Shown: positions 55,196 through 64,000 of the stretch, piece after piece
Numbering within the stretch: the stretch's first letter is position 1
Layout: each line of letters opens with the position of its first letter
Assembly: GCA_013339765.2 (NCBI GenBank)
Contig: CM023449.1
Coordinates: 110,849,849-110,913,848, forward strand
DNA from: Haemaphysalis longicornis
Lineage: Eukaryota; Arthropoda; Arachnida; Ixodida; Ixodidae
DNA length: 64,000 bases
Direction: 5' to 3'
Translations under genes and position numbers: made by a program
Notes under the pieces: model-generated
The model's input: the letters and a program-made list of their open reading frames with translations, nothing else
The model's database searches: none
Told to the model about the DNA's origin: nothing

Positions 55196-57309
55196 GGTGG
55201 CAGGCTTACCCGCACTATCTGGCCTGGAAGCATACTCGGTTAATCCACACAAATACGGACAGGACATGGGTATGAGTGCAAATTACTGTGCATGCTCTTT
55301 TACAGGCGGGTATTAAGAGCCAATCACATGTAGTCACTTAGGGAGCACCGATGCTAGCGTCACCCTAATGATGCACGAACCTAGTAAGGTTGGCGTCAGT
55401 AACAAGCGACAAGTTAGTGCTGCTTCCCGGCCTCTTCCGTCCCTGCCCTTGGTCCAGTCGCTGGCTCATAGACCTCCAAGAGTTTACGCCTTCACTATTG
55501 TCTAGGGATCACTATCCGTCACGGGATGGTACAGCTATAGAGGTGTGGTGGCAAAAAAGGGTGGCACAATATCACGAGGCCTGACTATAAAAGCCAAGAG
55601 CTGCTTAGCTTAGGAAGATTTCGTGCTTCAACGAAAGGACCAACGCTGAATTAGGACCCGTCATGTTTTTGTTTGTGCTTACTCGTTTCTGGCGCTTTCT
55701 TTATCACTCTCGGTTGAAGAAGTGCTCGCAAGTTAATATGCTTGCATTACTGCTAACCTGTTCAGATTAGCGCAGAAAGTTTTAATCAGAACAAAAGAGC
55801 AGGAAGGAATTTATATCCCGTGCGCCACAAACAAGTACGGAGTCAACAAAGCCCTTGTTCGAAGCCCGCCGTCCATGCACGTGGTTTTCTCCGTCCTCTA
55901 ACGCCAGTTCCTCCCTTCTGAAAGAGTATGATGGGAATAAAGAAGTGTGCACATTTCCCCTGGTGTCCGGTGCGCATGCGCGCCTTCCAGGGCCTAGTTT
56001 TTTCTTGTTAATGCGTTGACACGCAAGCGGGGAAGAGGACGAAAAAAAGTGTTTATTGCTTACCCCTCGACGCCCGTGTAAGCAGGCTGCGTCGCTGACA
56101 TCGGCGTGGATGTAGGGCGGCGTTTATGGAGTGAACACGCACGCACGACGGCTCTCTCAGATTGATAGAGGGCGCCTTTGATGTGTCCCCACTGTTAATT
56201 GAAAACTTGGGTGAACTTTCGAAAGTGCCATAACTACGAGGCTCTCATGTACAAGCCAAGCAGTATACAACAAAGCTTTAACTGAAAGAAAAACAGAGCC
56301 GGCGCCACATGTTTTTTCTTGGTGGCGGTGAGACTTTAAAAGAGCTCTGTTAATTTCACGAAGACTACAAGAACGTTTATCACTTTCTTAAAGAAATAGC
56401 CTTCTGTGCGGCCGGTAACTTAAACGGCATCCTTAGAGCGGAGCCGCATTTGGCTTTGTGCTCTCACCATCCTGCACCATAATGCTCCAACTGAACAATG
56501 TTTATTCTCTGTCTCTCCATTAATGGGCTCACATAAAATTATCCGGGCACTTAGGTCTGCTTACGTTGTCTGAAAGTGACAGCCTAGCGACTATCAAAAA
56601 CTTCGTTACTCCTACATCGTGTTAGCGTATCCGTCTCAGTTTTCCTTTTCTTGTGAGGCAAATTACTCTGACAAGAAGGCTGGCCGCATTTCACGCTGCG
56701 GCTTCCCGACAGTCACAGTTTTCCCCGCGAGCACCCGCTTTACGCACGTGCAATTATGCGCACCTCTCACTGGCCACGATTGAGGCTAACTCTCCTTCCA
56801 TTCTCAGGGTGGGTGGCTGGGCGGAGTCTGTTTGCAGGCCGTTCCATCGCATCACCTACGTAAGAAGGCTGTTTCATCGTTACGTTACATTACCTCAGCA
56901 AGTCTAAACCCTATCGAAACTAACGTAAACCCAGTCTAAAACTACTTTAAACCTAACCTACCGTAATCTGACCGAACTAGCCAGGCTTTTTGAAATATCG
57001 TTTCATTTGAAACAGCCTGATGCGTAGAACGACCTGCAAAAAGATTCTTTCAGTTGCCTGTCCCACTCCCTGGGCTTGCACCACAACTTTCCTACGGTGT
57101 TTGCGTTGCTGATGTTACGCCTCAGTTTCCACCACAGACATGGCCAATGTATCAATAGAAAGCCGAAGTCTTGTAGTTACCGAACTCGCTAACCGGTATG
57201 TTTCAGCGGATTTGGTTTTAGAAGAAGCCATATTTCAAGCTCGAAAAATAGGTACACACAAACATTTCCTTGCAGTGGGAGAAGTAGCTTACTTTTTATT
57301 ATTTGGTAG
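55196..57309. other. About 2.1 kb with no supportable gene
   Basis: Short frames only. AACCTAACCTACC-type words near 56905-56965 resemble degenerate CCTAA repeats (see findings). No RNA gene was found. Confidence 0.5.
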
Positions 57310-58285
57310 TGTCTTGCCGAGTGCACCCCAGCCCATACCTACTCTGGGCTTCTTTCACGTGGTTTGGATCAGCCCTGAAAACCTGTCCGAGGTAATTATA
57401 CTCTTCTACTTGTTCTACCGCTGAGTTACTTAGGCTGAAGAGGGCGCTTTCACCATGATTATTTTTCAGTACTTTAAACTTATTCACATCTATTTGTAGC
57501 CCCACGGCCAAGCTTTCGGTTTGTAGTACCTCAAAAGTTTTTGCAGGTGCTCTGCAGAATCACTGAGAAAGACAATATCGTCTCGCAAACCTTAAAGGCT
57601 CACGTATTCCTCCTTTACCCGTAATCTTTTGTTTTCCTAGTTAACCTTCCTAAATGTCACCTGCAGGCATTAAGCGACCAATTTTGGCGAGAATTTTTGA
57701 CTTCCTTTCTGATGGAAACTATTCAATAGTGCCCGTACATCCCTTATATATGTCGTTTAATGGTCTTATGTAGGTCTTCTTTATTCCCTGGTCTTTCAAT
57801 GCTTCCAGAACTACTTTGGTGCTTACTGAATCAAACAGTTTTTTTATAATCTATTGATTTCTTGTAAAGAGTCTTATTATCTCTGCCAATTTTTCTATTA
57901 CTTGATTAACTACATGGGTATGAGATATTGTAGGGTATCCTTATCTAACCCAGTCTGTTGCCGGGGTTGTTGGGAATCTACGATCTCGCCTGTGCGGTTA
58001 ACTATCACTTTAGCAATCAGCGTGAATAGAACTGAGAGTAGGCTGGTGACAATGTAATTCCTAAGCTGTTTGGTATCTGTCCTCATGTGAGTCAGAATTG
58101 TGTTGGCATTTTTTTTAGTATCTGGGCACCTTTAAAGTCCTTACGCATTCGGAAAATAGTTCACCAAGGTTTTCCAGTATAATATCTCTTCACTCCTTTC
58201 AAAGGTCCATTGTTATGCCTATGGCAATAGCAGTTTTTCCACTTTTCATGCCTTTAAGTGCATTTTCTACTTCGTATTTAGCAGT
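57310..58285 (-). pseudogene. RTE-type LINE reverse transcriptase fragment
   Basis: Minus-strand reading from 58285 gives AKYEVENALKGMKSGK (first conserved RT block). Stop-interrupted RT sequence follows, then LFDSVSTKVVLEALKDQGI (motif A, near 57835-57785) and YIRPLNDIYKGCTGTI. A gap follows where motif B should be, then a disrupted FADD region. The clear tail LAVGLQIDVNKFKVLKNN and EEYNYLGQVFRADPNHVKEA runs from about 57515 to 57340. Many stops and frame changes are present. The order and words match the RTE clade, which lacks RNase H. Both ends are truncated and no flanking duplication was found. Confidence 0.75.
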
Positions 58286-58319
58286 GTGGCGAACCGAAAA
58301 AAATGCCGGTCAGGTTACG

Positions 58320-58470
58320 GTTGGGGTTCGGGTGAAATAACTTTGTTTCGGTTCAGCTCCGGTTCGACACCGACACCGGACACCGAACCGGTTCGACACC
58401 GAACCGGTTCGACACCGAACCGGTTCGCGAATCGTTTCGCAGGCCTGAACCGGTTGGCGAACCAGTTCGG
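58320..58470. repeat. Palindromic GAACCGGTTC minisatellite
   Basis: The 12-base palindrome CGAACCGGTTCG occurs three times at exact 16-base spacing (58384-58395, 58400-58411, 58416-58427). Decayed versions lie on both sides (GGTTCGGGTG, GGTTCAGCTCCGGTTCGACACC, GAACCGGTTGGCGAACC). Confidence 0.85.
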
Positions 58471-58546
58471 AACGATCAATTATGGCCAAGTTAAAAAAAT
58501 AAATTTGTGCTTCAAAAGGGCCTTGACAAAAAAAATTACGTTTGGT

Positions 58547-59470
58547 TCATACTAAAGATGGCTTTGCCTCAACAGCAACGGCGTCCATTATAATGGACAG
58601 CCGGCACTTATACCACCCCAAAAACACGGCACTCAACATGGGGCGAATAATTTTTTTGGGTGCAATCAACATAATTCCGAGTTTGGCAACGATTACGCCT
58701 GAAAAGGTTAAAAAACTAAAAAAGCTGTTGTTGATTCCTCTGTCATAGGAATCGGTAAAACACGAAAATGGAATGTGCCGCGAAATTTGCAGCTGATCAT
58801 GATTTGCGGGTCGGCGGCTGTTTGTGGGTGTGCTTGGCGAGCGACCACCTCGGGTCGGTTCGGTAAAAGTGTGCTGGCGTGATTTCATGACGAGTATGAC
58901 GTCAGTGAAATGTTGGTGCATCCCGGCATAAAACAACTTCGTGTTAAAATATAAACCCAGAAAACGAACAACCCGAAGCATAACATACGCTTTATTTCTA
59001 AATGTTGCTTCCCTGCAAGAACAACCTGTGTGTAGGGGGTGCACCCATTACAGGCCGCCTGCTCCCGTGTACTGGCGTCACTTTAATGCTGGATATGACG
59101 TAAGTGAAATCTTCCTGAATCCCGGAATAAAATACTTTCGTGTTAAAAAAGCTTCCATAAAATTCTTCGGCGTATTCGTTTTTTCGTTTCGATTCTAATC
59201 CGGATAAACGGCAGGTATAAAATTTCGCGAATTTGTTAGCGATTGCTTCAATGTTACCGAGTACAACCGTTTTAAGAGCAAAGCTCTTTAGCAAATTGTA
59301 ATTTTTTGTGTCCGCAGTTAAAAATACCAAAAAATAGCCAAGCGTGTGCATGTGAGCTTGGGCCTTGCGCCGACCGCCCGCCAGTCAAAAAAACAATCAA
59401 AATACCTAGCGCTCGTGTGTGTGTGCCTCGCGGTGACCGCCCAGCGTCCAAGGCACACGCTTGTGACACT
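58547..59470. repeat. Internally duplicated module of unknown nature
   Basis: Two kinds of duplication are seen. About 58880-58960 and about 59075-59150 align (TATGACGTCAGTGAAAT versus TATGACGTAAGTGAAAT, CCCGGCATAAAA versus CCCGGAATAAAA, CTTCGTGTTAAAA in both). About 59290-59385 and about 59386-59460 align loosely (CCGACCGCCCGCC versus GTGACCGCCCAGC). On the minus strand the first pair can be read as FNTKLFYAGMHQHFTDVI and FNTKVFYSGIQEDFTYVI, but the two frames (58547-59044 and 58998-59351) have no known domain and overlap. I do not recognise the family. Confidence 0.6.
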
Positions 59471-60689
59471 TAGGGAGATTGGCCAAGGTTATCCAAAATA
59501 ACTGCAGCATTCGCCGTTATCGTGGCAACACTTACTCGGACTGAGAAGGACACGTCATGGCATACGTCCCTCTAAGGTGATGTCCAATGATTATCACTGC
59601 GAAAAAACTGAAGGAAGCTAACACCTATAGCAACAATGACGTAGTAAAGTTTGTTGCGGCAGCGAAGAAGAATCAAATCGGCTGCAATTGTGGACTTAGA
59701 CCATTGTGATGGTTGTGAAGGTTTCGTAGACCTTCGGTACGTTTACTTCTTGCGCGTTAGTGTGCGCTTGCTTATTTTTTTAAAGTTCCATCGCATCAGG
59801 CTAGGTTCAGGGAAACGAAACTGGAAATAACTCTAGTTAGATTAGGTCATATTACTTTGGGTTAGGTTTAGGTCAGTTTTTGTTTGGGTGAAGCCATGTT
59901 TAAGTCAGGTTAACTTCGGTTATGTTAGGTTGGAACCGCCTGTTAATACACCTGATACTAGGGAATCACCTACGAACAGACTCTACCGTTTCAAAGAACG
60001 GGTTCTTTGTGGCCACTACCAAAATTCCTCGGGCTGGTGGCTTTCCCTGAGACGAGGGAAACGTTAGGGCCCTGGTCGGCCCTTTTAGATCTGTGCCACG
60101 GGTGACAAAAATCTGTTAACGTACCTAAAACGGACAGATTCATCCGGTCTATGTAAGTGTACCTATGCTTCTGAGCGCCACACTGCCTCGCCATCATCAT
60201 CACAAACACCGTCACAAGTCGTCTATCGAACTTTTTTTCTTATCTACAGAATTTTTGCGGATATCCTGCGTACCATGCTAGGAGCACTCCTTCGGGTAAT
60301 GTCAACGATATCATTTAAAATACTTCGCTCTCTTTCTCCCAAAAATGCAGCATGTGGTAAACTCGTATTTTATTTTAAAGCGGAGTACTTTGAATTAACA
60401 GGACGTCCACTAGAGCACAAAGCGAGGACTCTGAAATGGCAGTGCTCTCGTTTAGTGTGCAAATTATCAAGAACCGAGGAATTAATTTCCCTCATGTTGT
60501 GCCCACAACGTTGTCCCCGAACGAAGTGATGAAAAGACTGCCGCCTCCGCTGACTCTATGGGATCCGGGTGAATTTACGAAGAGCGTGAAGATGGGAGAA
60601 TAGTTCGGTATTCCGTTGGCGCAATAAAAGGAGAAGGGAAAAGGAAGAAAACAGCCCGCGGCGGTTAAGCTCGAGCATCGCGCGCGGTC
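59471..60689. other. About 1.2 kb with no supportable gene
   Basis: GGTTAGGTTTAGGTCAG-type words near 59860-59935 are degenerate TTAGG-like repeats. A few short frames lack motifs. Confidence 0.5.
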
Positions 60690-61727
60690 GTTCAATTTTT
60701 ATTCCACACCTTAACTGGTCAGTCTCACTGCGTTTACCTGATTTCACACCGATATTTCAAGCCGAATTCCTTGCGATAGTTCTGGCCTTAAAAGACGTAC
60801 CTCCGCATCACTTTAACGTAGCAATATTAATGACTTCTTGTCGGTTTGTTCTGCTCTGTCTTCATCCGAAAATTTCTCTCTTATTCGTACATTCAACTTC
60901 CTTGTGCCTTCCCATTTGCGGGACATCTGCCTCAATTGTGTTTCAGGTCACAAAGGGTTACAGCTTACTGAACAGGCTGATGCCTTGGCGCGATCGTCGT
61001 TAGATGGCCCTCCACTTGACCTATGCCCTATTGCCTTCATTGTAGCAGGAGCAAGGTTTCGTGCCTACCAACGCCTAGCAAGAGTAAAGGAAGGAATAAT
61101 CACTAATATTGAAGATTATGTTCATTTAAAACATAATTGGAATACCCGTTTTTGTGGATCTCGACAATGCGAGGTCACATTAACTACCTTGAGATGTCGA
61201 GTCCCCCAGCTCAACTTTTATATGCACCGGGCTGGTCTAGCCTCCTCCTCCAGATGTGCTGTCTGCGGTGATCAGGAGACTTTAGAGCACTTCCTATTGC
61301 ATTGCCGCGGTTTTTCAATGATGTGGCAACGTCATCTTGCCACACCATTGCGACGAATTGGCCTGCCTATTTCCATGCCCGTACTAATATCTTTCGGGGC
61401 CACATCACTGGGATATTGTGGCCACACTTGGGGCCACATCACTGTGGTGGCTGCAGCCATTCATGCATACGTTTACGAGACCAGGCGCCTGCCCTGTTAG
61501 ATTTGATTCTTGCATGTAGTTTTTCCGGTCCAAAAAGCTCAGTTGTTCTAATCAAAAATCCACTTACAACTTTCAACCAATTCCATTTTCTTTCTTTTTG
61601 CGTAGAAATAGCGAGGTGCATAAGTTTCCGGTGTTTTAAGTGGGCGCATTAGCCCTTCTCACGCCCGATTCCTGGCCAATCCCCCACGTGGGTATGAGCA
61701 AAGTCACCAGGAACAACAACAACAACA
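60690..61727 (+). mobile_element. LINE F: 3' end of an RNaseH-bearing LINE
   Basis: Contains an RNase H remnant, a C-terminal knuckle and a 3'UTR. The 3'UTR includes CCAATCCCCCACGTGGGTATGAGC (about 61676-61699), with the hairpin CCCACGTGGG, and ends in an (AAC)n tail at about 61711-61727. The 5' truncation point is only approximate and no flanking duplication was found. Confidence 0.7.
60738..61500 (+). pseudogene. LINE F RNase H and C-terminal knuckle
   Basis: FQAEFLAIVLALKD (near 60755-60800, RNase H Glu) is in one frame, and DFLSVCSALSS (Asp region) in the next. The second frame then stays open: HKGLQLTEQADALARSSL (final RNase H His/Asp region), the knuckle CAVCGDQETLEHFLLHC (CX2CX7HX4C) near 61255-61310, and a hydrophobic C-terminus to TAG at 61498-61500. 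The 220-codon frame is intact from about 60838, but the endonuclease and reverse transcriptase are missing, so it cannot be autonomous. Confidence 0.75.
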
Positions 61728-62528
61728 CCGAAGCCGACAAGATCGCGGCAGCCAGTGACCGCCCAGAACTCCGGCTCGGTACAAGAACCACTGGGGGGCG
61801 ATGGCCACTGCAGAATTGTGGTGGGCGTGCCTCATTCGAGAAAAGATGTGGCACTCGAGTACCCTCACCATAGCTCAGCACGAAGGCGGCGAAAGATTCT
61901 TCGATGACGACGACAACCCGACGACCCCCAATAAGATGCCTGAGGCGCTATTCCAGTAGGCCCGATATACCTCGGTCCCGAGTTTCCAGCCGCTCGAGTT
62001 AACAAAGTAGTGACAGCATCCGATAAACCTCAAGCAATACCGGCGCTATCGCGCGGAGCACGCTTAGCATTATCAGAGCGCCCAGTTGAGGCCGCTCACG
62101 TTTAAAAAGCACAACTTTCACGAACATTCGCGTGCGGCGCCGTCTAGAATTGAGTTGCAATATGCACTCCGTTATGAAAAGTAGATAACCCAGCTATTCT
62201 TTTTAAAACTCGGGCCTGGCCACAGCCTTTTTTTAAAGCTCCGCCCTGTAAAGCGGCGCGGGGCGGATCCGATTTTCTCGGTGTTCTGTTCTTCCACTGA
62301 AATCTGTTTGCTACGTGGTTTGAGGGTGGCTCCAGTGCAGCTCAGCGCTAGCCCAAAACAAGTAAGCGAGGAAGTTCACTGTAGCGAAAGGAACGCACCC
62401 TTCTCCCGACTGTCAGACTGAGAGGCATTTTTTACGGGCGGACGGCGGGCGTCGAATCAGACATCGCCCCTATTTATCATGTCGTGAGCGTGTTTCAACA
62501 TTTTACGAGTGCCTTTTATGGCGAATTC
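61728..62528. other. No supportable gene
   Basis: GC-rich near 61740-61960 with frames lacking domains, AT-richer after. Nothing is recognised. Confidence 0.45.
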
Positions 62529-62791
62529 CATTGGGAGAACAGGAGCAAGTGGAGCGAGCAGCCAGAGCAGCACACGGGAGTAACGGGGACGTGTGCTCTC
62601 GTTCCGCGAATGAAATATTCGCGCTGCTCCGGGAGCAGTGAAAAGAGGGGGAGGGCGTGACGTCAAGAGTCATGTGACCAAACTTTTCCCGCTCTCGCTT
62701 CCCGGAGCATTTCGCGCGCTCGTGTTCTCCGCACGCTGTTCCTCGCCAGTTTTGACAGGTACGTGCCGGTGGTTTTGTGTCTGCCTTACGC

Positions 62792-62878
62792 ATGGCGACG
62801 AATGAAGAAGACGAGCGGATGTTCATGTCCATGATAGGGTCACCATCGTATCTCCCTAAAATTAGCTGCGAACAATAA
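62792..62878 (+). pseudogene. Short inward-facing ORF, putative element accessory protein start
   Basis: ATG at 62792 opens 28 codons rich in acidic residues and Met (MATNEEDERMFMSMIGSPSY), ending at TAA 62876-62878. Its end overlaps the end of the opposing minus-strand frame by 17 bases. It is too short to classify. It could be a truncated accessory protein of the Harbinger-like element or chance. Confidence 0.3.
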
Positions 62879-63146
62879 CAGCATCCGCCGTCTTTTCCAG
62901 ATACGACTCTACCTTCGGCCGCTGCTCCGGCGGGGTGAACAGGTGCTCGAACATAAACTCATGCAATGTCAAATCTTCGTCGTGGTCGCTGCTGCTGCTG
63001 CTGTCCGATGATGAGTTTGCGCTTGAATCTGTGGTGCTTTCATCGTGTAAAAGTAGCAGCATCGTCCAGACGGCCGCGCTTAGCTGCTGCCGTACGCACT
63101 GAGCGACTATCGCGGCTGCTGGATTCCGCCATTTTTCCTCCGCCAC
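62862..63146 (-). pseudogene. Truncated HARBI1-like transposase N-terminus, putative
   Basis: A 94-codon frame from an ATG at 63146 begins MAEEKWRNPAAAIVAQCV. It contains a Ser/Asp-rich acidic stretch (about residues 39-58) and then HEFMFEHLFTPPEQRP (about 61-76), and stops at 62862. The arrangement resembles N-termini of tick HARBI1-like nucleases as I remember them. The DDE catalytic domain, which would follow, is absent. If correct, the frame ends at an internal deletion near 62870. A host short protein cannot be excluded. Confidence 0.4.
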
Positions 63147-63395
63147 CCGGGGATAAAACCAGAAATGACGTAAAAGAGGTCATGTGACTTGTTCGGCGTT
63201 CCCTGTTACTCCGCCGCTGGCGACGGAGCACCGAGAACTGCTCTCGGCTGCTCTCGGCTGCTCTCGGCGCCAAAAAAGTGCTCCTCCTCGACCAATGAAA
63301 CACAACGCCCCTGCTCCTGCCCGACCACTGGAAGACGCCAGAACTCGCGAGAGCACTTTGGGTGCAGTTAGAAGTGCTCCTGCTCACCCAATGGA

Positions 63396-63734
63396 AAGCG
63401 CTATTAGACGTTGAAGGTGTGTCATCTGTCGTCGATTGTGTTTTTGTTGTGTATGAATACGGCTGCGGTGGGAAAATCTTATCGTCTTTTCCGCCCCTTT
63501 TGTCCGGACAAGAGCGAGTACTTGATTCGGACCTCCGAACCTCCCCTGTGACTGTGGCAGCATTTGACTGACGGTGGGCTGGGGACGTCATTCGTTCATT
63601 GTTTTAAATGCATAGCATTTTAGTAACTCACAATGTCACGTGGCGTTGGCGTGCCTTGTCGTAGTCCGCAGGCGCGCCTTGTCGTAGTCCGCAGCCAGGC
63701 CACTACACTATAAAAGAAATAACAGTTTCGGTGC
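63396..63734. other. No supportable gene
   Basis: Contains a short direct repeat (CGCGCCTTGTCGTAGTCCGCAG type, about 63651-63694, two copies of CTTGTCGTAGTCCGCAG). Nothing else is seen. Confidence 0.5.
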
Positions 63735-63808
63735 CCGGCTTCGAACCCATGACGCCGCGGGCGGAACGCAAGGTGCCCAGCGCACTACCGACTGAGCCAC
63801 GAAACCGA
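63735..63808 (-). mobile_element. tRNA-derived SINE head or tRNA pseudogene
   Basis: On the minus strand box A TGGCTCAGTCGGTAG and box B GGTTCGAAGCC are well preserved. GTTTCG and CGAAAC can pair as an acceptor-like stem. The T-stem has a G-G mismatch and the anticodon arm is unclear, so a SINE head or pseudogene is favoured over a functional tRNA. Confidence 0.55.
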
Positions 63809-64000
63809 CACAGACTTCAATGCACCGAACGCGCCTTATATCCTTCACTCATTTCTGGTTTGTTTCGAAAGCGCCACAAGTTGTCCCGCGCCTCCGAAAG
63901 ATGGCGACACGGGTCCCGCGATCGAGAGATACGACTTGCCAGCGCACCCCCTCCGAAATGCTGTGCATTTGATCGTGCCCCTCGCGAGAGGGATGTCTTT
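63809..64000. other. No feature recognised
   Basis: Short tail of the window without frames or repeats that I can support. Confidence 0.5.

Larger units (their letters stand above)
62529..63395. mobile_element. Putative PIF/Harbinger-derived element, internally collapsed
   Basis: CCATTGGGAGAACAGGAGCA at 62529-62548 matches the inverse of TGCTCCTGCTCACCCAATGG at 63376-63395 (18 of 20), giving imperfect terminal inverted repeats over 867 bp. Inside, a short plus-strand ORF and a minus-strand ORF face each other and overlap at their ends. PIF/Harbinger elements encode a transposase and a Myb-like accessory protein, so opposed ORFs fit. No target-site duplication was confirmed. The family call rests mainly on the minus-strand protein, which I recognise only by memory. 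Confidence 0.4.

Noticed and set aside
63735..63808. Functional tRNA gene on the minus strand
   Set aside because: The T-stem mismatch and unclear anticodon arm make a SINE head more likely.
1..64000. Endogenous viral elements such as rhabdovirus- or nairovirus-like fragments
   Set aside because: I looked for polymerase and nucleoprotein motifs in all sizeable frames. Every RT-type hit belongs to a LINE, and the only capsid-like protein is the Gypsy gag.

Overview
This window reads as eukaryotic genomic DNA that is almost entirely intergenic and packed with transposable elements. The repeat types (tRNA-headed SINEs, several non-LTR clades with a C-terminal CX2CX7HX4C knuckle, an RTE tail ending in ATG repeats, a small Ty3/Gypsy element, pogo-like and PIF/Harbinger-like DNA transposon debris) match what I remember of hard-tick (Ixodida) genomes. 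The tick assignment is recall-based inference. I found no host gene that I can defend.

Layout. 1-1262: 3' end of a decayed jockey/CR1-like LINE. 2264-4527: a SINE, a CCTT microsatellite and a ten-base-TSD RTE tail. 4.5-20 kb: mostly unannotatable, with microsatellites, a two-unit tandem duplication of about 380 bp and two tRNA-like SINE heads. 20165-20473: SINE with a long AATC tail. About 21.4-27.3 kb: a near full-length but mutated EN-RT-RNaseH LINE (LINE B). 28484-29320: pogo/Tigger-like element. 35846-38242: 5'-truncated minus-strand RNaseH LINE (LINE D). 40290-43406: Gypsy element with both 185-bp LTRs, a 4-bp TSD and no reverse transcriptase. 43736-44252: MITE-like repeat. 44930-46380: LINE E, split into two opposed halves inside a 14-bp TSD. 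49610-55182: LINE C, the best preserved element, with 13-bp TSDs. 57310-58285: RTE reverse transcriptase fragment. 58.3-59.5 kb: palindromic minisatellite and internally duplicated repeats. 60690-61727: RNaseH-knuckle end of another LINE (LINE F). 62529-63395: collapsed Harbinger-like element with two inward-facing ORF starts.

How the parts relate. The coding capacity is retrotransposon machinery. LINE ORF1 proteins are zinc-knuckle RNA-binding proteins. ORF2 proteins combine an APE-type endonuclease, reverse transcriptase and usually RNase H. The SINEs carry pol III promoter boxes and presumably depend on LINE proteins. Every autonomous-type element here carries at least one disabling lesion. 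LINE C is closest to intact: I see three single-base-type frameshifts and no stray nonsense codon. Coordinates of element ends are firm where a target-site duplication is cited and approximate elsewhere. All comparisons were made by eye.
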